Shown here in pieces: positions 1 to 9,841 of a stretch of 64,000 nt of DNA. Position numbers and translations under genes: made by a program. How positions within the stretch are numbered: the first letter of the stretch is position 1; each line of letters starts with the position of its first letter. The DNA is from Serratia ureilytica (GTDB taxonomy: Bacteria > Pseudomonadota > Gammaproteobacteria > Enterobacterales > Enterobacteriaceae): contig NZ_JABXOF010000017.1 of assembly GCF_013375155.1 (NCBI RefSeq), positions 1 through 64,000 on the forward strand, given 5' to 3'. Under the pieces are notes generated by a model. It saw only the letters and a program-made list of their open reading frames with translations, was not told the DNA's origin and made no database searches.

Positions 1-76
1 TGGTGGGTCGTGCAGGATTCGAACCTGCGACCAATTGATTAAAAGTCAACTGCTCTACCAACTGAGCTAACGACCC
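1..76 (-). tRNA. tRNA-Lys (anticodon TTT)
   Basis: Read on the minus strand this is a complete 76-nt cloverleaf. It starts GGGTCGTTAGCTCAG, has the anticodon loop CTTTTAA (anticodon TTT, lysine), the T-arm GGTTCGAATCC and an encoded 3' CCA at positions 3-1. It lies downstream of cpoB, as in E. coli, where a Lys/Val tRNA array follows. More tRNAs may lie beyond the left edge. Confidence 0.97.
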
Positions 77-94
77 AATTTCCCTGCCGCTTTA

Positions 95-155
95 ACATCT
101 TGCAAGATGTCTTGGCAACGGCGGCATATATTACTAATTTATCTTGGCAGCGCAA
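95..155 (-). promoter_or_regulatory. candidate promoter and leader palindrome for the tRNA transcript
   Basis: On the minus strand TTGCGC (155-150) is followed, after 16 nt, by TAATAT (133-128) and a GC-rich stretch, as in stable-RNA promoters. The predicted leader then contains the perfect 16-bp palindrome ACATCTTGCAAGATGT at 95-110, before the tRNA 5' end at 76. This is pattern-based only; no start site is known. Confidence 0.5.
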
Positions 156-200
156 CCTAAATTTTTTACCGATGCGTTCAACTGCTTGTTCTTCACGCGA

Positions 201-243
201 ATGAGCCCAGAAATCGGTCAAATCGACTAACTTCTGGGCTCAT
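201..243. terminator. 12-bp stem-loop downstream of cpoB
   Basis: ATGAGCCCAGAA (201-212) is the exact complement of 232-243, with a 19-nt loop. On the plus strand TTTTTC follows. On the minus strand, where cpoB is transcribed, no T run follows. It is the likely 3' end structure of the pal-cpoB transcript, but a weak intrinsic terminator in that direction. Confidence 0.5.
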
Positions 244-254
244 TTTTCTAACCG

Positions 255-1049
255 TTAACCGCCTACGCGACTTTTCGCCTGCTTGGCCGCCGCACTGGTT
301 GGGTATTGTTTAATCACCTGCTGGAACACGGCCTTGGCTTTATCGGCCTGCCCTTTTTCCTGCATGATGATACCCACCTTGTACATGGCGTCCGGCGCCT
401 TCGGTGATTTAGCGTAATTCTTCACCACCACCGCAAAATAATAGGCCGCATCGTCTTTTTTACCCTTGTTGTAGAACAACTGGCCCAGCCAATAGTTGGC
501 GTTGGGCTGGTAAGTAGACTTCGGGTACTGTTTTACGAAGGACTGAAAGGCGGAAATCGCCTGGTCATACTGTTTTTTTTCCAGCGCCAGAGAAACAGCG
601 GCGTTGTAGTCGCTGTTCTCATCACCGCCGCTCGGCGTTGCAGAAGCGGCTGCAGGCGCGCTGCTGCCCGCATCGGAAGATGCGCCTGCGGCTGCCCCGC
701 CGGCAGCGCCCGCTGCCGCAGAGGCGCTCTGAGCGCCGCCCTGGCTGAGGCTATCCATCTGTTGATAGATTTGCTTCTGGCGTTCAACGACCTGATTCAA
801 CTGATACTGGCTTTCCTGGATTTGCCCACGGAGAGAATCAATGTCGCGTTGATTGTCAGAGAGTTGTTGCTGGAGTTGGTTTAAAAGCTGGCCTTGAGCA
901 TTGCTGATGCGCTCAAGCGAGGTGACGCGGTCTTCGACCGAGCCGGAGCCGACATTACTGATTGGCGCTTGGGCAGTAGCGGCCCAAGGGGCCGCTACGC
1001 CAACCAGTAACGACAGACTCAACAGGTGACGTCTGAAGTTACTGTTCAT
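255..1049 (-). CDS. cpoB: CpoB (YbgF), periplasmic cell-division coordinator
   Basis: The 264-residue product has an N-terminal signal peptide with likely cleavage after AATAQA (about residue 27). A coiled-coil segment (about 35-105), an Ala/Gly/Ser-rich linker (about 105-145) and C-terminal TPR repeats (NYWLGQLFYNKGK and later copies) follow. CpoB links Tol-Pal outer-membrane constriction to PBP1B septal peptidoglycan synthesis. It is the last gene of the tol-pal cluster, 9 nt after pal. Length matches the E. coli protein (263). The linker looks unusually rich in alanine. Confidence 0.96.
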   Translation of the reverse strand: MNSNFRRHLLSLSLLVGVAAPWAATAQAPISNVGSGSVEDRVTSLERISNAQGQLLNQLQQQLSDNQRDIDSLRGQIQESQYQLNQVVERQKQIYQQMDSLSQGGAQSASAAAGAAGGAAAGASSDAGSSAPAAASATPSGGDENSDYNAAVSLALEKKQYDQAISAFQSFVKQYPKSTYQPNANYWLGQLFYNKGKKDDAAYYFAVVVKNYAKSPKAPDAMYKVGIIMQEKGQADKAKAVFQQVIKQYPTSAAAKQAKSRVGG

Positions 1050-1058
1050 GCGATTCTC

Positions 1059-1574
1059 TTAGTAAACCAGAACGGCACGACGGTTTTTAGCATAAGCCGC
1101 TTCGTCGTGGCCCAGTACTGCTGGTTTTTCTTTACCGTAAGAAACGATAGAGATCTGGTCAGCGGAAACGCCTTTACCCTGCAGGTACATTTTAACGGCG
1201 TTAGCACGACGCTCACCCAGAGCGATGTTGTATTCCGGCGTGCCGCGTTCGTCAGCGTGGCCTTCAACGGTCACTTTGTAAGACGGGTTGTTACGCAGGA
1301 ATGCAGCGTGCGCGTCCAGCATCTGAGCGAATTCGGAGCTTACGTCATACTTGTCCAGGCCGAAGTAAACGATGTTGTTCTTCTGCAGTTCTTGCATCTG
1401 CAGACGAGCTTGTTCTTCGGAAGACAGGTTGCTGCTGCCGTTTTCCATACCAGTGCCGGCGCCAGCGCCCATACCAGATTGGTCGTTGTTCGCGCTTTTG
1501 TTAGAACTACAAGCTGCTACAGCCAGAACTGGCAGTGCCAGCAGAAGCCCTTTCAGCACTTTGTTCAGTTGCAT
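1059..1574 (-). CDS. pal: Pal, peptidoglycan-associated outer-membrane lipoprotein
   Basis: The chosen start gives a product beginning [26 protein letters not shown], a signal peptide with the lipobox VAAC and a lipidated Cys near residue 22. This is the conserved enterobacterial start. An in-frame ATG at 1601 would add nine residues without support. The C-terminal OmpA-like domain carries [12 protein letters not shown] and LGERRA, which bind meso-diaminopimelate of peptidoglycan. Pal tethers the outer membrane to the wall and is mobilised by TolB. It lies between tolB and cpoB. Confidence 0.98.
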   Translation of the reverse strand: MQLNKVLKGLLLALPVLAVAACSSNKSANNDQSGMGAGAGTGMENGSSNLSSEEQARLQMQELQKNNIVYFGLDKYDVSSEFAQMLDAHAAFLRNNPSYKVTVEGHADERGTPEYNIALGERRANAVKMYLQGKGVSADQISIVSYGKEKPAVLGHDEAAYAKNRRAVLVY

Positions 1575-1618
1575 TTCTTTGATCCTTTTATAGTTTGCCA
1601 TACATATTTACACATGCA

Positions 1619-2911
1619 TCACAGATACGGCGACCAGGCAGGGAATTTGACCTGTCCATCAGTTGCCGGAAGACGCGCTTTGAAACGCCCATCAGTTGAC
1701 ACCAACTGCAGCACGGAGCCCATACCTTGCGTGGAGCTATAGATCACCATGGTGCCGTTTGGCGCAATACTAGGCGTTTCATCCAGGAAGGTGCCGGTCA
1801 AAACCTGAACGGCGCCTGATCCAAGATCTTGTTTGGCGATGTGTTGTGCACCACTGTTGGTGCTGACCATCACCAGGAATTTACCATCGGAGCTGACTTC
1901 AGAATCCTGGTTCTGAGAGCCTTCCCATGTCAGACGCTGTGCGGCACCGCCGCTGGCGCTGATTTTATAAATCTGCGGACGCCCGCCCTGGTCGGAGGTA
2001 AACGCCAGAGACTGGCCATCCGGGAACCAGGTCGGTTCGGTGTTGTTGTTGCGTCCATCGGTCAGCTGCGTGATCTGGCCGGAGCCGAGGTTCATCACGT
2101 ACAGGTTCAGGCTGCCGCTCTTGGACAGCGCGAAGGCCAGCTTGCTGCCGTCCGGCGAGAACGCCGGCGCACCGTTGTGCCGCGGGAAGGAAGCGATCTG
2201 GCGGATGGCGCCGTTAGCCAGGGTTTGCACCACCAGCGCGGAACGGCCGCTCTCGAAGGTCACGTAAGCCAGTTTGCTGCCATCCGGCGACCAGGCCGGC
2301 GACATCAGCGGCTCAGGTGAACGGTGCACCGTGAACTGGTTGTAACCGTCGTAATCCGCTACGCGCAGCTCGTACGGGAATTTCCCGCCGTTGGTCTGCA
2401 CCACGTAGGCGATACGGGTGCGGAACGCGCCCTTGATGCCGGTCAGCTTCTCGAACACTTCGTCGCTGGCGGTATGGGCAGAATAACGCAACCACTGTTT
2501 GGTCACTTTATACTGGTTCTGCGCCAATACGGTGCCCGGCGAACCCGAGGTGTCCACCAACTGGTAGGAGATCAGGTAGCTGCCGTCGGCGCCAGGTTGA
2601 ACCTGACCGACCACTACGGCGTCGATGCCCAATGCAGTCCAGGCCGCCGGCGTCACTTCAGACGCGGAGGTAGGTTGCTGCGGCATGCGCGCCACGTCGA
2701 TCGGGTTGAATTTGCCGCTGTTGCGCAGATCCGCGCCGACAATCTTGCCGATATCTTCCGGCGGCGTGCCTGGGCCCGCCCATTTAAACGGCACCACGCC
2801 AATCGGACGAGCGGAGTCGACCCCTTGGGTGATTTCAATGCGAACTTCCGCGTGCAACACGGACGCCCACAGAATTAAAAAACCTAGCGCTACTCGAAAT
2901 GCCTGCTTCAT
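1619..2911 (-). CDS. tolB: TolB, periplasmic Tol-Pal component
   Basis: The 430-residue product starts with a signal peptide (likely cleavage after VLHA, residue 21). An N-terminal alpha/beta domain (about 22-165) follows, beginning with [16 protein letters not shown], the segment that engages TolA. A C-terminal beta-propeller carries repeated SPDGSKLAY / [10 protein letters not shown] / FPDGQSLAF blades and binds Pal. Its length equals the E. coli protein. A 132-nt gap separates it from tolA, and a second promoter there is possible. Confidence 0.98.
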   Translation of the reverse strand: MKQAFRVALGFLILWASVLHAEVRIEITQGVDSARPIGVVPFKWAGPGTPPEDIGKIVGADLRNSGKFNPIDVARMPQQPTSASEVTPAAWTALGIDAVVVGQVQPGADGSYLISYQLVDTSGSPGTVLAQNQYKVTKQWLRYSAHTASDEVFEKLTGIKGAFRTRIAYVVQTNGGKFPYELRVADYDGYNQFTVHRSPEPLMSPAWSPDGSKLAYVTFESGRSALVVQTLANGAIRQIASFPRHNGAPAFSPDGSKLAFALSKSGSLNLYVMNLGSGQITQLTDGRNNNTEPTWFPDGQSLAFTSDQGGRPQIYKISASGGAAQRLTWEGSQNQDSEVSSDGKFLVMVSTNSGAQHIAKQDLGSGAVQVLTGTFLDETPSIAPNGTMVIYSSTQGMGSVLQLVSTDGRFKARLPATDGQVKFPAWSPYL

Positions 2912-3043
2912 CTCATCTCCCTTATCCAGGCGGGATGCCTGCGATAAATTAGCAGAATTTTAACAAACCAACTTACGTAAAACTACATAATCCCTGTTGG
3001 TTACCTTAGTACATCCCTGTGATAACACTCACTCAATCAACCG

Positions 3044-4270
3044 TTATTGCGGCTTGAATTCAAGTATAGAATTCTTAAAGTGCTGATAAACGGCATCGCT
3101 CGGCGGCTTCGGTATATGCGCCAACTTGGCGGCAGACACCGCAGCTTGACACAGAGCAGGATCGCCCCCCGCTGCTTGTACGCTTATCAGCAGGCCGTCC
3201 GGCGCCAGCTTGATACGCAGGTCGCAGGTTTTGCCGGCGAACGAACTGGCGTCATAGAACTTGCTCTGAATCGCCCCTTGAATCTGCCCCATATAACCGC
3301 TGATATCCGCCCCGCTGGCGCCAGCCGTTTTGGCATTGCCCTGCCCGGCCGGTTTACCGTCACCCTTCGATTTGGCACCGCCGCCTTTCGGCGCGTTCTT
3401 GCCATCCGCCAGGCCGCCAAACAGATCGCTAACTTCCTCCGATTGTTTCGCAGCCTCGGCGGCGGCCTTCTTCTTGGCGTCCGCAGCGGCTTTTTTGGCG
3501 GCAGCGGCTTTCTCGGCCGCCGCTTTCTTCTCTGCCTCGGCAGCAGCCTTCTTCTCGGCTTCCGCTGCGGCTTTTTTCTCGGCTTCAGCAGCCGCTTTCT
3601 TCTCCGCGGCCTCTGCAGCTTTCTTTTCTGCCGCGGCGGCGGCGGCTTTCTTCGCCTCTTCCGCCTGTTTCTTGGCGGCGGCGGCAGCGGCCGCTTCTTT
3701 CTTGGCTTCCGCTTCGGCTTTCTTCTGCGCGTCCGCCTGCGCCTTGGCGACCTTGTCCGCTTCGGCCTTCGCCTTGGCGGCGGCGGCTTCGGCGACCTTC
3801 TGTTGCTCTTGGGCCTTCGCAGCGGCGGCTTCCGCCGCTTTTTGCTGCTCGGCGGCCTGCTTCTGCTGCTCCGCCGCCTTCTGCTGTTGCTCAGCCTGCG
3901 CCTTGGCGTTCTGCGCGGCTTTCTCCTGCGCCGCCAAACGCTCTTTCTCCAGCTCTTTCAGGCGCTGCTGTTGCTCCGCCTGCTTCTGCTGAAGCTCTTC
4001 GGCCTGTTGCTCCGCTTTTTTCTGGCGCTGCTTCTCGGCACGCTGCGCATCGTTGCTCTGCTGCTGCTGGCGGTTGTACTGCTCCACCACCGCGCCGGGA
4101 TCGACCATCACCGCGCCCACCACGGTACCATCACCGCCACCGCCGGCGCCCATGTCGACCTTTTCCTGCAGCGATCCCCAAATCAGCAGGGCAATCAATA
4201 TGAAGTGCAGAACGACCGAAACAATAACGGCGCGGTTCAGCTTATCGTTTTGCTCAGTTGCCTTTACCAA
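3044..4270 (-). CDS. tolA: TolA, inner-membrane energy-transducing protein
   Basis: TolA spans the periplasm between TolQR and TolB/Pal. The protein has one N-terminal membrane segment (about 14-34). A very long Ala/Lys/Glu-rich helix (about 70-290), with repeats such as AEAEKKAA, follows. The C-terminal globular domain (about 310-408) contains CDLRIKLAPDGLL and a two-Cys disulfide pair. The start appears to be TTG at 4270 (TTG GTA AAG GCA ACT GAG), preceded by GGGAA; E. coli tolA uses GTG here. Repeats in the helix make this region prone to length variation. Confidence 0.96.
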   Translation of the reverse strand: MVKATEQNDKLNRAVIVSVVLHFILIALLIWGSLQEKVDMGAGGGGDGTVVGAVMVDPGAVVEQYNRQQQQSNDAQRAEKQRQKKAEQQAEELQQKQAEQQQRLKELEKERLAAQEKAAQNAKAQAEQQQKAAEQQKQAAEQQKAAEAAAAKAQEQQKVAEAAAAKAKAEADKVAKAQADAQKKAEAEAKKEAAAAAAAKKQAEEAKKAAAAAAEKKAAEAAEKKAAAEAEKKAAAEAEKKAAAEAEKKAAAEKAAAAKKAAADAKKKAAAEAAKQSEEVSDLFGGLADGKNAPKGGGAKSKGDGKPAGQGNAKTAGASGADISGYMGQIQGAIQSKFYDASSFAGKTCDLRIKLAPDGLLISVQAAGGDPALCQAAVSAAKLAHIPKPPSDAVYQHFKNSILEFKPQ

Positions 4271-4351
4271 AATAGATTCCCAAAAACTGGTGTTGCTTAT
4301 ACGGGGTTCCTGAGCCGCAGCGCAGGAACCGGGTTGCCGTTGGCCTTACGG

Positions 4352-4780
4352 TCAGATCGGCTGGGTCATCAGCCCCACGGAAGCCACGCCCGCCTGATGG
4401 AGAATATTCAATGCCTTGATAATCTCATCGTAAGGGACTTCCTTCGCACCGCCGATCAAAAAGACCGTTTTCGGGTTAACCGCCAAACGCGACTTGGCTT
4501 CGGCCGCGACTTGTTCAGGCGGCAGCAGCTCCATACGGTTGTGATCCACCACGAGGGTGTATTGACCTACGCCGGAAACCTCGAGGATCACCGGCGGATT
4601 GTCATCGCTGGACACCGTTTTGGAATCGGTGGCGTCCGGCAGGTCAACCTCCACGCTCTGCGTGATGATTGGCGCGGTTGCCATAAAGATCAGCAGCAGC
4701 ACCAGCAACACGTCGAGCAGCGGAACGATGTTAATTTCGGACTTCAGCTCGCGCCGACTACGTCCACGTACTCTCGCCAT
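4352..4780 (-). CDS. tolR: TolR, inner-membrane stator/channel protein
   Basis: An ExbD/TolR-family protein of 142 residues. It has a short basic N-terminus, one membrane helix (about 17-39) with the ion-pathway Asp23 in NIVPLLDV, and a periplasmic domain. With TolQ it forms the proton-driven motor that energises TolA. The ATG is preceded by a near-perfect AGGAGGT ribosome-binding site. The gap to tolQ is 12 nt. Confidence 0.97.
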   Translation of the reverse strand: MARVRGRSRRELKSEINIVPLLDVLLVLLLIFMATAPIITQSVEVDLPDATDSKTVSSDDNPPVILEVSGVGQYTLVVDHNRMELLPPEQVAAEAKSRLAVNPKTVFLIGGAKEVPYDEIIKALNILHQAGVASVGLMTQPI

Positions 4781-4792
4781 GCTACCTCCTAC

Positions 4793-5877
<1,085 letters not shown>

Positions 5878-5960
5878 TCTACTTCCCAGCAATGCAATTT
5901 AACGCTGCTACTATACGCAAGACAGATCGGGTTGGGAATGGGTTACAAGATGGGAATGAA

Positions 5961-5988
5961 AATAATTATGGGCCGTGAGGGCCCATAA
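5961..5988 (-). terminator. terminator of the cyd operon
   Basis: TTATGGGCC (5966-5974) pairs perfectly with GGCCCATAA (5980-5988) around a 5-nt loop. On the minus strand the stem is followed by TTATTTTC. It sits 20 nt after ybgE and before ybgC. Confidence 0.7.
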
Positions 5989-6007
5989 CGTGGGGACATC
6001 GGGGAGA

Positions 6008-6304
6008 TTATAAAGAAACGTAAAGTAATCCTGCGCACAAGATCACAATTGCAGGAAGCGGCGCGAAAAAAGCGCGCCAGACGCTGCGCTGCGGGCGGAA
6101 TCCGAAGCCGTGGATCACTCCGGCGCATACGGCCCAAATCAGCAACAGCCCTTCCCAAATCTCCAGCGAGCTGGTTTTGGCGGCGAAACGCGTCGGATCC
6201 CAGAACACGCACCCCGCCAAAATCAACGCCAGCACCAGGGAAAGGGCCCGAACCGGGCCCTTGTCGGTGACAGCGTACAGCTTGTCAATCACGGACGAGC
6301 TCAT
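6008..6304 (-). CDS. ybgE: YbgE, cyd operon membrane protein
   Basis: A small hydrophobic protein of 98 residues with three likely membrane segments (about 18-36, 48-66 and 77-96). It matches the YbgE family found at the end of cydABX operons. Its ATG overlaps the cydX stop (TAATG), so translation is probably coupled. The molecular role is not established. Confidence 0.93.
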   Translation of the reverse strand: MSSSVIDKLYAVTDKGPVRALSLVLALILAGCVFWDPTRFAAKTSSLEIWEGLLLIWAVCAGVIHGFGFRPQRSVWRAFFAPLPAIVILCAGLLYVSL

Positions 6305-6417
6305 TACTTACCGTCTTGCTGAGCTTTGGTCGCTTCGCTCTGCTCAAGCGCCAGCGCCGTGATGATGCCGAAGGCGCAGGCAAGAAGCGTTCCGAGAATC
6401 CAGGCAAAATACCACAT
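6304..6417 (-). CDS. cydX: CydX, small subunit of cytochrome bd-I oxidase
   Basis: A 37-residue gene found by direct translation. It begins MWYFAWILGTLLACAFGIIT and ends with the charged tail EQSEATKAQQDGK. One membrane helix spans about residues 3-24. CydX is required for stability and activity of the CydAB oxidase. It lies 17 nt after cydB and overlaps ybgE by one base. Confidence 0.96.
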   Translation of the reverse strand: MWYFAWILGTLLACAFGIITALALEQSEATKAQQDGK

Positions 6418-6434
6418 GGTTTAGCTCCTTATCC

Positions 6435-7574
6435 TTAGTACAGCGAATGCTTGTTGTTTTCGATGTAGTTCTTGTCGAGACGACCGAACATTTTGTAGTA
6501 CGACCAGCTGGTGTACGCCAAAACGATAGGCACGAAAATCGCCGCCACGACGGTCATCACTTTCAGCGTCAACAGGCTCGACGTCGCGTCCCACATGGTC
6601 AGGCTGACGTTAGGCACGGTGCTGGACGGCATCACGAACGGGAACATGGTGACCCCGGCGGTGAGGATGACGCAGGCGATGGTCAGCGACGAGGTGACGA
6701 ACGCCAGCGCGCCTTTCTCCAGACGCGAGAACAGGATGGTGAACAACGGCAGCACTACGCCCAGTGCAGGCAAAGCCCACAGCAGCGGATACTTGTTGAA
6801 GTTGATCAGCCATGCGCCGGCCTGATGCGCCACTTCTTTACGCAGCGGGTTGGATTCCGCCATGGTGTCCAGCGCCGAAGTGATCACGTAGCCGTCGATG
6901 CCTTTAACCAGCCACACACCCGCCAGCAGGAAGCATACCGCCATGATCAGCGTCGCGATCTGCGCTGCGGCGCGTGACCGCAGGTGGATCTCGCCGGTGG
7001 TGCGCATCTGCAGATAGGTCGCGCCCTGAGTGACCAGCATGGTCAGACTGACCACGCCCGCCAACAGACCGAACGGATTCAGCAGCTGGAAGAAGTTGCC
7101 GGTGTAGAACAGACGCAGGTACTCGTCCACATGGAACGGCACGCCCTGCAGCAGGTTGCCGAACGCCACGCCGAACACCAACGCAGGCACGAAGGAACCG
7201 ATGAAGATGCCCCAGTCCCACATGTTGCGCCAGCGGCTGCTCTCCAGCTTGGAACGGTAGTCAAAACCGACCGGGCGGAAGAACAACGCCGCCAGCACCA
7301 GGATCATGGCGACGTAGAAGCCCGAGAAGGCCGCTGCGTAGACCATCGGCCAGGCGGCGAACAGCGCGCCGCCGGCGGTGATCAGCCACACCTGGTTACC
7401 GTCCCAGTGAGGGGCGATGGAGTTGATCATCACCCGGCGCTCGGTATCGGTTTTACCGATGATGCGCACCAGGATGCCGACGCCCATGTCGAAACCGTCG
7501 GTGACGGCGAAGCCGATCAGCAGTACGCCAACCAGCACCCACCAGATAAATCGCAGTACTTCATAGTCAAACAT
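6435..7574 (-). CDS. cydB: cytochrome bd-I ubiquinol oxidase subunit II
   Basis: A polytopic inner-membrane protein of 379 residues, the E. coli length. It begins MFDYEVLRFIWWVLVGVLLIGFAVTDGFDMG, the family signature, and has about nine membrane helices. It forms the bd oxidase with CydA and CydX, reducing O2 to water at high affinity. It starts 14 nt after cydA, in one operon. Confidence 0.98.
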   Translation of the reverse strand: MFDYEVLRFIWWVLVGVLLIGFAVTDGFDMGVGILVRIIGKTDTERRVMINSIAPHWDGNQVWLITAGGALFAAWPMVYAAAFSGFYVAMILVLAALFFRPVGFDYRSKLESSRWRNMWDWGIFIGSFVPALVFGVAFGNLLQGVPFHVDEYLRLFYTGNFFQLLNPFGLLAGVVSLTMLVTQGATYLQMRTTGEIHLRSRAAAQIATLIMAVCFLLAGVWLVKGIDGYVITSALDTMAESNPLRKEVAHQAGAWLINFNKYPLLWALPALGVVLPLFTILFSRLEKGALAFVTSSLTIACVILTAGVTMFPFVMPSSTVPNVSLTMWDATSSLLTLKVMTVVAAIFVPIVLAYTSWSYYKMFGRLDKNYIENNKHSLY

Positions 7575-7588
7575 ACGTGGACTCCTGT

Positions 7589-9157
7589 TTAGCGCGCTTC
7601 CTGCACGGCGGCAGTCGGTTGTTCAAAGTGGTAGCGGCCGGTTTTCAGGCTGCTTGGACCCAGACGCGCAAACTTGAACATCAGGTACATTTCAGCCACC
7701 AGGAACAGGGTGTACAAGCCGCAAATCAGCCCCATCGAGAACAGAATGTCGCCCGCGGTCAGCGAAGAGTTGGCGACTGCGGTCGGCAGCACCTCACCAA
7801 TCGCCCACGGTTGACGGCCGTATTCCGCCACGAACCAGCCGGCTTCCACCGCGATCCACGGCAGCGGCAAGCCATACAGCGCCGCACGCAACAGCCATTT
7901 TTTCTGGCCGATGCGGCCGCGCACCACGCTCAGGAATGACAGACCGATAATCAGCAGCATCAGCACGCCACAGGCCACCATGATGCGGAAGGCGAAGTAC
8001 AGCGGCGCCACGCGTGGAATGGAGTCCTTGGTCGCCTGCTGGATCTGCGCTTCCGTCGCGTCGCTGACGTTCGGGGTATAACGCTTCAGCAGCATGCCGT
8101 AGCCCAGGTCTTGCTTGGTTTTGTTGAATTCCGCACGCACCGCAGGATCGGTATTGCCGCCGCGCAGCTCTTCCAGCAGCTGGTAGGCTTTCATGCCGTT
8201 GCGGATGCGCACTTCATGTTGCGCCAGCAGATCTTTCAGGCCGGTGACCTGAGTGTCGGTGGAACGCGTGGCGATCAGGCCAAGCGCATACGGGATCTGA
8301 ATAGAGAAGGAGTTTTCCATCTTGTCCTGATCGGGGATGCCGAACAGGGTGAAGGACGCCGGCGCCGGCTGGGTATCCCACTCCGCTTCGATGGCGGCCA
8401 GTTTGGTTTTCTGTACGTCGCCCATTTCGTAACCGGATTCGTCACCCAGCACGATCACCGACAGCACCGCAGCCATGCCGAAGCTGGCGGCGATGGCAAA
8501 GGAGCGTTTGGCGAAAGCGATGTCGCGTCCCTTCAGCAGGTAGTAAGCGCTGATGCCCAGCACGAACATGGCGCCGGTGGTGTAGCCTGCAGCCACGGTG
8601 TGAACGAATTTCACCTGCGCAACCGGGTTAAGGACCAGCTCGGAGAAGCTGACCATCTCCATGCGCATGGTTTCGAAGTTGAAATCCGACGCGATCGGGT
8701 TCTGCATCCAGCCGTTGGCGACCAGGATCCACAGCGCGGACAGGTTGGAGCCGAGGGCCACGAACCAGGTTACCGCCATGTGCTGCACCTTGCTCAGACG
8801 ATCCCAGCCGAAGAAGAACAGGCCGACCAGCGTCGATTCAAGGAAGAACGCCATCAGACCTTCGATAGCCAGTGGGGCCCCGAAGATATCGCCGACGTAA
8901 TGAGAGAAATATGACCAGTTAGTCCCGAACTGGAACTCCATGGTCAAACCGGTGGCCACACCCAGAGCAAAGTTAATCGCAAATAACTTTCCCCAGAATT
9001 TGGTCATGTCTTTATAGATTTGTTTGCCAGACAGGACATATACCGTTTCCATAATTGCCAGCAAGAACGCCATACCGAGCGTTAATGGGACAAATAAGAA
9101 ATGGTACATCGCCGTTAAAGCAAACTGTAAGCGCGACAGTTCGACAATATCAAACAT
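7589..9157 (-). CDS. cydA: cytochrome bd-I ubiquinol oxidase subunit I
   Basis: The quinol-oxidising, haem-bearing subunit. The chosen ATG gives 522 residues, the E. coli length, beginning [19 protein letters not shown], with haem ligand His19 visible and AAGGAGT upstream. An upstream in-frame start at 9193 would add 12 unconserved residues. The quinol-binding loop and the GRQPW motif ([13 protein letters not shown]) are present. It is the first gene of cydABX-ybgE. It is likely controlled by ArcA/Fnr through the long upstream region. Confidence 0.98.
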   Translation of the reverse strand: MFDIVELSRLQFALTAMYHFLFVPLTLGMAFLLAIMETVYVLSGKQIYKDMTKFWGKLFAINFALGVATGLTMEFQFGTNWSYFSHYVGDIFGAPLAIEGLMAFFLESTLVGLFFFGWDRLSKVQHMAVTWFVALGSNLSALWILVANGWMQNPIASDFNFETMRMEMVSFSELVLNPVAQVKFVHTVAAGYTTGAMFVLGISAYYLLKGRDIAFAKRSFAIAASFGMAAVLSVIVLGDESGYEMGDVQKTKLAAIEAEWDTQPAPASFTLFGIPDQDKMENSFSIQIPYALGLIATRSTDTQVTGLKDLLAQHEVRIRNGMKAYQLLEELRGGNTDPAVRAEFNKTKQDLGYGMLLKRYTPNVSDATEAQIQQATKDSIPRVAPLYFAFRIMVACGVLMLLIIGLSFLSVVRGRIGQKKWLLRAALYGLPLPWIAVEAGWFVAEYGRQPWAIGEVLPTAVANSSLTAGDILFSMGLICGLYTLFLVAEMYLMFKFARLGPSSLKTGRYHFEQPTAAVQEAR

Positions 9158-9841
9158 CTTGACTCCTTGCTCCTCGCAGGAAGACTCCGACACGCGGTTA
9201 TCGGCACGCTTCTTTCAAAGCCGCCAGTAACGCCCCGCAGTGAATGCCCTTAAACACAACAAATTTGATCCAGCTTCTCCGCTTTCAACCGCACACTCGG
9301 CCAATAGCCCGCACGGGCCGTCGACAAGCACGCCACTGAAAACCGACAACGGGTAACAAATGCAACAAGATCAACCATCCATAATCACAACATGGATGAT
9401 ACTCGCCCAATCCCACACAATAAATAGGTTTTTACGTGACGTGGGTTGGACTTTTGGTTACAGGTCAAATCTTAGCCGAAAGAGGTACTTCGGCCTAATT
9501 TGATCTGAGACAATTTAAGCCTATCCGCATATTATTTCCATATTCATCAGCACATTTCGCATAATTTTCTTAGGGTCATGTTGCGCAATGGTTTAATTGT
9601 TTTTTAATGATATTTTTGTGTTAAATAAATGTAATTCAAAAGAGCCGCCATTGTATTATTACGCACTTATTATGCGACATAATTAACCTTTTATTTCCAA
9701 TAAGCCGTGACAGTGATAGCAGTCACAAAACAACAAATCTCTCTCCAATATTAGTCTATTTCTCGCAATGGGATCGTAAAGGTTGCGATTTTGTAGCAAA
9801 ATGACCACTTATGTTAAAATTGCATTGAGTGACAATAACTT
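9158..9841. other. 684-bp divergent intergenic region between cydA and the nucleotidase gene
   Basis: No convincing coding frame was seen. The region nearest the nucleotidase (about 9560-9830) is AT-rich. It holds one good ArcA-like box (separate entry) and presumably several cyd promoters, as in E. coli. For the rightward gene, TAAAAT near 9813 is a possible -10 element. Confidence 0.6.
9620..9634. promoter_or_regulatory. candidate ArcA box in the cydA upstream region
   Basis: GTTAAATAAATGTAA matches the ArcA consensus GTTAATTAAATGTTA at 13 of 15 positions. It lies about 465 bp upstream of cydA and about 210 bp upstream of the divergent gene. E. coli cydAB is ArcA-activated from far-upstream sites, which fits. 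Confidence 0.5.

Noticed and set aside
39-221. A 60-codon frame running through tRNA-Lys and its leader
   Set aside because: It overlaps the tRNA gene and has no family resemblance or good ribosome-binding site.
3480-3980. Dense direct repeats in tolA considered as a tandem-repeat or CRISPR-like array
   Set aside because: The repeats are in-frame codons for the Ala/Lys/Glu helix of TolA, without spacers.
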